Of a stretch of 25,352 bases of DNA, positions 23,130 to 25,352 are shown one piece after another. The translations under genes were made by a program, and so were the position numbers. Under the pieces are notes generated by a model. The model searched no databases. It had not been told where the DNA came from and saw only the letters and a list, made by a program, of their open reading frames with translations. The stretch's first letter is position 1. Every line of letters starts with the position of its first letter. Source of the stretch: Alphaproteobacteria bacterium (GTDB lineage Bacteria > Pseudomonadota > Alphaproteobacteria > Puniceispirillales > Puniceispirillaceae); assembly GCA_009936885.1 (NCBI GenBank), contig JAACDT010000037.1, forward strand, positions 1-25,352, in the 5' to 3' direction.

Positions 23130-25352
23130 ATGCTACATGCACCAAAAATTACTATTTTGTTAGGCCCGACAAATACTGGCAAAACCTTCTATGCTATTGA
23201 GAGAATGCTAGCGTACCAGTCTGGTATGATAGGCTTTCCACTAAGATTATTGGCACGCGAGAATTATGATAGGCTGGTGGCAAGAGTTGGCGCCTCACAG
23301 GTTGCATTAATAACTGGGGAGGAAAAAATTCTTCCCAAGCATGCTAGGTTTTATTGTTGCACTGTTGAGGCTATGCCTCTTGAGGTGAGTGTTGAATGTC
23401 TTGCGATAGATGAGGTTCAACTAGCAAGCGACAGCCAGAGAGGCCATGTATTTACGGATAGAATTTTGCATGCAAGAGGAAGGCATGAGACATTACTATT
23501 AGGGGCTGAGACGATGCGCCCATTGCTCAAAAAGCTACTTCCAGATGCGGTTTTCGAAACCAGAATGAGATTGTCTAGACTGACTTATAGTGGTCAGAAA
23601 AAAGTTACGCGTCTATTGCGCCGGTCTGCCATCGTCGCCTTTAGCGCGCCTGATGTATATCACCTAGCAGAGACGGTTAGAAGACAGCGCGGCGGAACTG
23701 CTGTGGTAATGGGCGCATTATCGCCTAGAACCCGAAATGCGCAAGTTGATATGTATCAGTCTGGCGAGGTTGATTTTCTGATCGCAACGGACGCTATTGG
23801 CATGGGTTTGAATATGGATATTCAGCATGTTGCGTTGGCAGCTGATACCAAGTTTGATGGTAAGCATATGCGTCACCTTTATCCAGCTGAATTGGCACAA
23901 ATCGTGGGTCGTGCAGGCAGATACACCCAAGATGGAACATTTGGCGTAACACAAGGATGCCGACCATTAGAAGATAATATGATTGATGCTATTGAGAATC
24001 ATATCTTTTCCCCTCACAGGCAGCTTTATTGGCGTAATCGAAAGCTCTCTTTTGAGAGTCTTAGGGGTCTTTTAAGCTCCTTGGACACACCTGCGCCAGA
24101 GCCATTTTTACTTCGAAAAGCAGATGCAATAGATCATTTAACATTGCAAGCCCTCGCCGTTATCCCTGATATAGCCGAGCTTGCAAGTAACAAAACACGG
24201 CTACGACTATTATGGGATGTAGCCCAAATCCCAGATTTCCGTAATATGATGACAGATAGTCATACCGTTATGCTTGCCCGAATATATATAAATTTAGCAA
24301 CTAGTGGAAAACTTGACAAAAAATGGGTTGCAACTCAGCTATCACATCTTGAAAGACTAGACGGAGATATAGATGCTTTAATGACAAGAATTGCGCATAT
24401 ACGCACTTGGACCTATATTACACATAAAACAAGCTGGACGGATGAGCCAGAAGAATGGCAACATCTAGCAAGAACAATTGAAGATAGACTATCAGACGAG
24501 CTACATAATAGATTAACACAGCGCTTTGTAGATAAACGCGCAGCACATTTATCAAGACGACTAAAGGAAGCAACTAATTTGATTTCATCTGTAAAAATGG
24601 ACGGAACAGTGATAGTGGAAGGAGAGGAAGTAGGAACCCTTAACGGTTTTACATTTTTTCCAGCCATCTCTGAAAATGACGAAAAAGCCATGATTTTAGC
24701 AGCAGCGCGCAAAGCATTGCCAGATGAAATTGAAAGGCGTGTTAAAGCTGTTATTGCTTCAGCAGAAGGGGCCTTTAAATTAGATGAAAAGGCAGGCGTT
24801 AATTGGCGTGATACCAACATTGCTAGGCTTATAAAATCTGAGCAGCTATATTCGCCAAGAGTAGACGGTTTTGATAGTGAATTGCTGTCCATAGATCAAA
24901 AACAGCGCATTAAAGAAAAGCTCACAGCTATTTTTAGGGAGCAGGTAGATACGCTTCTTGGAAATTTATTACAACTTCAAAACATAGACCTAGCTAATAG
25001 TAAGGCCAAGAATAAGAAGATAGAAAAGAAAGAAACATCCGAGGTTGAAGTGTTACCGCAATCAAAGGCTGAGCCCATTCAAAATGATGCTGCTACACTA
25101 AACACGCAACAAGCCACACATGCTAAGCAACCAGAAAATAACCTTATCGAGGCACCTATCCATTCTGATGAGACGGGCCAAGAAGCATCAATACAGCAAG
25201 CCCCTATGATGAGCGGGATTGCGCGCGGCATCATGTTTCGGCTTTATGAAAATCTAGGTGTGATGAGCCGAACCCTTATCTCAGATCAATTAAAAGAAAT
25301 GCCAGATAGCGACAAGCCTTTTCTAGCGAGAGCAGGAATTCGCATTGGCACC
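23130..25352 (+). CDS. SUV3-like DEAD/DEAH-box helicase (3' end outside window)
   Basis: The frame is open for 741 codons from ATG 23130 to the last base, so the protein is truncated by the window. It is a superfamily-2 helicase of the SUV3 type: Walker A GPTNTGKT (residues 12-19), FPLRLLARENYDR, ITGEEK, Walker B AIDEVQLASD (92-101), IATDAIGMGLNMDI (motif V), and QIVGRAGRY (motif VI, from about residue 257). A long helical region follows, then NWRDTNIARLIKSEQLYSPRVDG, a charged Gln/Glu/Lys-rich linker (about residues 630-690) and RGIMFRLYENLGVMSR. In mitochondria SUV3 unwinds RNA for the degradosome; the role of alphaproteobacterial homologues is less certain. AGGTG lies four bases before the ATG. 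The frame was read by translating by eye and no stop was met. Confidence 0.9.
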   Translation, partial: MLHAPKITILLGPTNTGKTFYAIERMLAYQSGMIGFPLRLLARENYDRLVARVGASQVALITGEEKILPKHARFYCCTVEAMPLEVSVECLAIDEVQLASDSQRGHVFTDRILHARGRHETLLLGAETMRPLLKKLLPDAVFETRMRLSRLTYSGQKKVTRLLRRSAIVAFSAPDVYHLAETVRRQRGGTAVVMGALSPRTRNAQVDMYQSGEVDFLIATDAIGMGLNMDIQHVALAADTKFDGKHMRHLYPAELAQIVGRAGRYTQDGTFGVTQGCRPLEDNMIDAIENHIFSPHRQLYWRNRKLSFESLRGLLSSLDTPAPEPFLLRKADAIDHLTLQALAVIPDIAELASNKTRLRLLWDVAQIPDFRNMMTDSHTVMLARIYINLATSGKLDKKWVATQLSHLERLDGDIDALMTRIAHIRTWTYITHKTSWTDEPEEWQHLARTIEDRLSDELHNRLTQRFVDKRAAHLSRRLKEATNLISSVKMDGTVIVEGEEVGTLNGFTFFPAISENDEKAMILAAARKALPDEIERRVKAVIASAEGAFKLDEKAGVNWRDTNIARLIKSEQLYSPRVDGFDSELLSIDQKQRIKEKLTAIFREQVDTLLGNLLQLQNIDLANSKAKNKKIEKKETSEVEVLPQSKAEPIQNDAATLNTQQATHAKQPENNLIEAPIHSDETGQEASIQQAPMMSGIARGIMFRLYENLGVMSRTLISDQLKEMPDSDKPFLARAGIRIGT

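Noticed and set aside
24413..24892. Long open frame (159 codons) on the minus strand inside the helicase gene
   Set aside because: It is antisense to a frame with clear helicase homology. Its Ser/Leu-rich translation matches no family I recognise and is typical of a shadow frame.
1..25352. Mobile elements, prophage, CRISPR arrays or defence islands
   Set aside because: I saw no transposase, integrase, regularly spaced repeats or known defence genes. Apart from the C1 cluster, gene content is conserved housekeeping.

Overview
The window looks like a housekeeping-rich stretch of chromosome from an AT-rich alphaproteobacterium, plausibly a free-living marine lineage. The evidence is gene content and neighbourhood: rsmB / heparinase-II-III-like / purH in a row, DUF1674 (SDHAF4-like) and DUF1491 proteins, ccmABCD divergent from acnA, a SUV3-like helicase, and a corrinoid C1 module with a PF13769 'virulence factor' protein. 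The exact taxon is inference. I saw no rRNA, tRNA, IS element, prophage or CRISPR. No gap without a gene is longer than 300 bases.

Layout. 1-728 (+) is the 3' part of mutY, cut by the window edge. 818-5590 (-) is rsmB -> heparinase-like -> purH. 5726-7849 (+) holds an SDHAF4-like gene, a DUF1491 gene and a histidinol-dehydrogenase-family gene with substituted metal-ligand positions. 7989-9035 (+) has two exported proteins, a thermonuclease-like protein and a SOUL protein, joined by a 15-bp tandem duplication. 9051-10460 (-) has a RidA protein and an EamA transporter. 10738-12332 (+) is dusA overlapping yciB/ispZ, followed by a terminator.

12577-17721 (+) is the most distinctive block. It holds a corrinoid carrier protein, a PF13769 small protein, a methylenetetrahydrofolate reductase (MTHFR), a methyl-THF:corrinoid methyltransferase and an ATP-dependent corrinoid reactivase. 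Together these make a methyl-transfer module linking a cobalamin protein to the folate pool. The enzyme that handles the non-folate methyl donor or acceptor is not in the window, so the module could serve methylamine/betaine demethylation or a split methionine synthase.

17786-20038 (-) is ccmA-ccmB-ccmC-ccmD for cytochrome c maturation. ccmC is split by an apparent one-base loss in a short homopolymer. ccmD (44 codons, TTG start, strong ribosome binding site) is easy to miss. 20272-22947 (+) is acnA with a strong hairpin after it. 23130 to the end (+) is the 5' part of a SUV3-like helicase gene that runs off the window.
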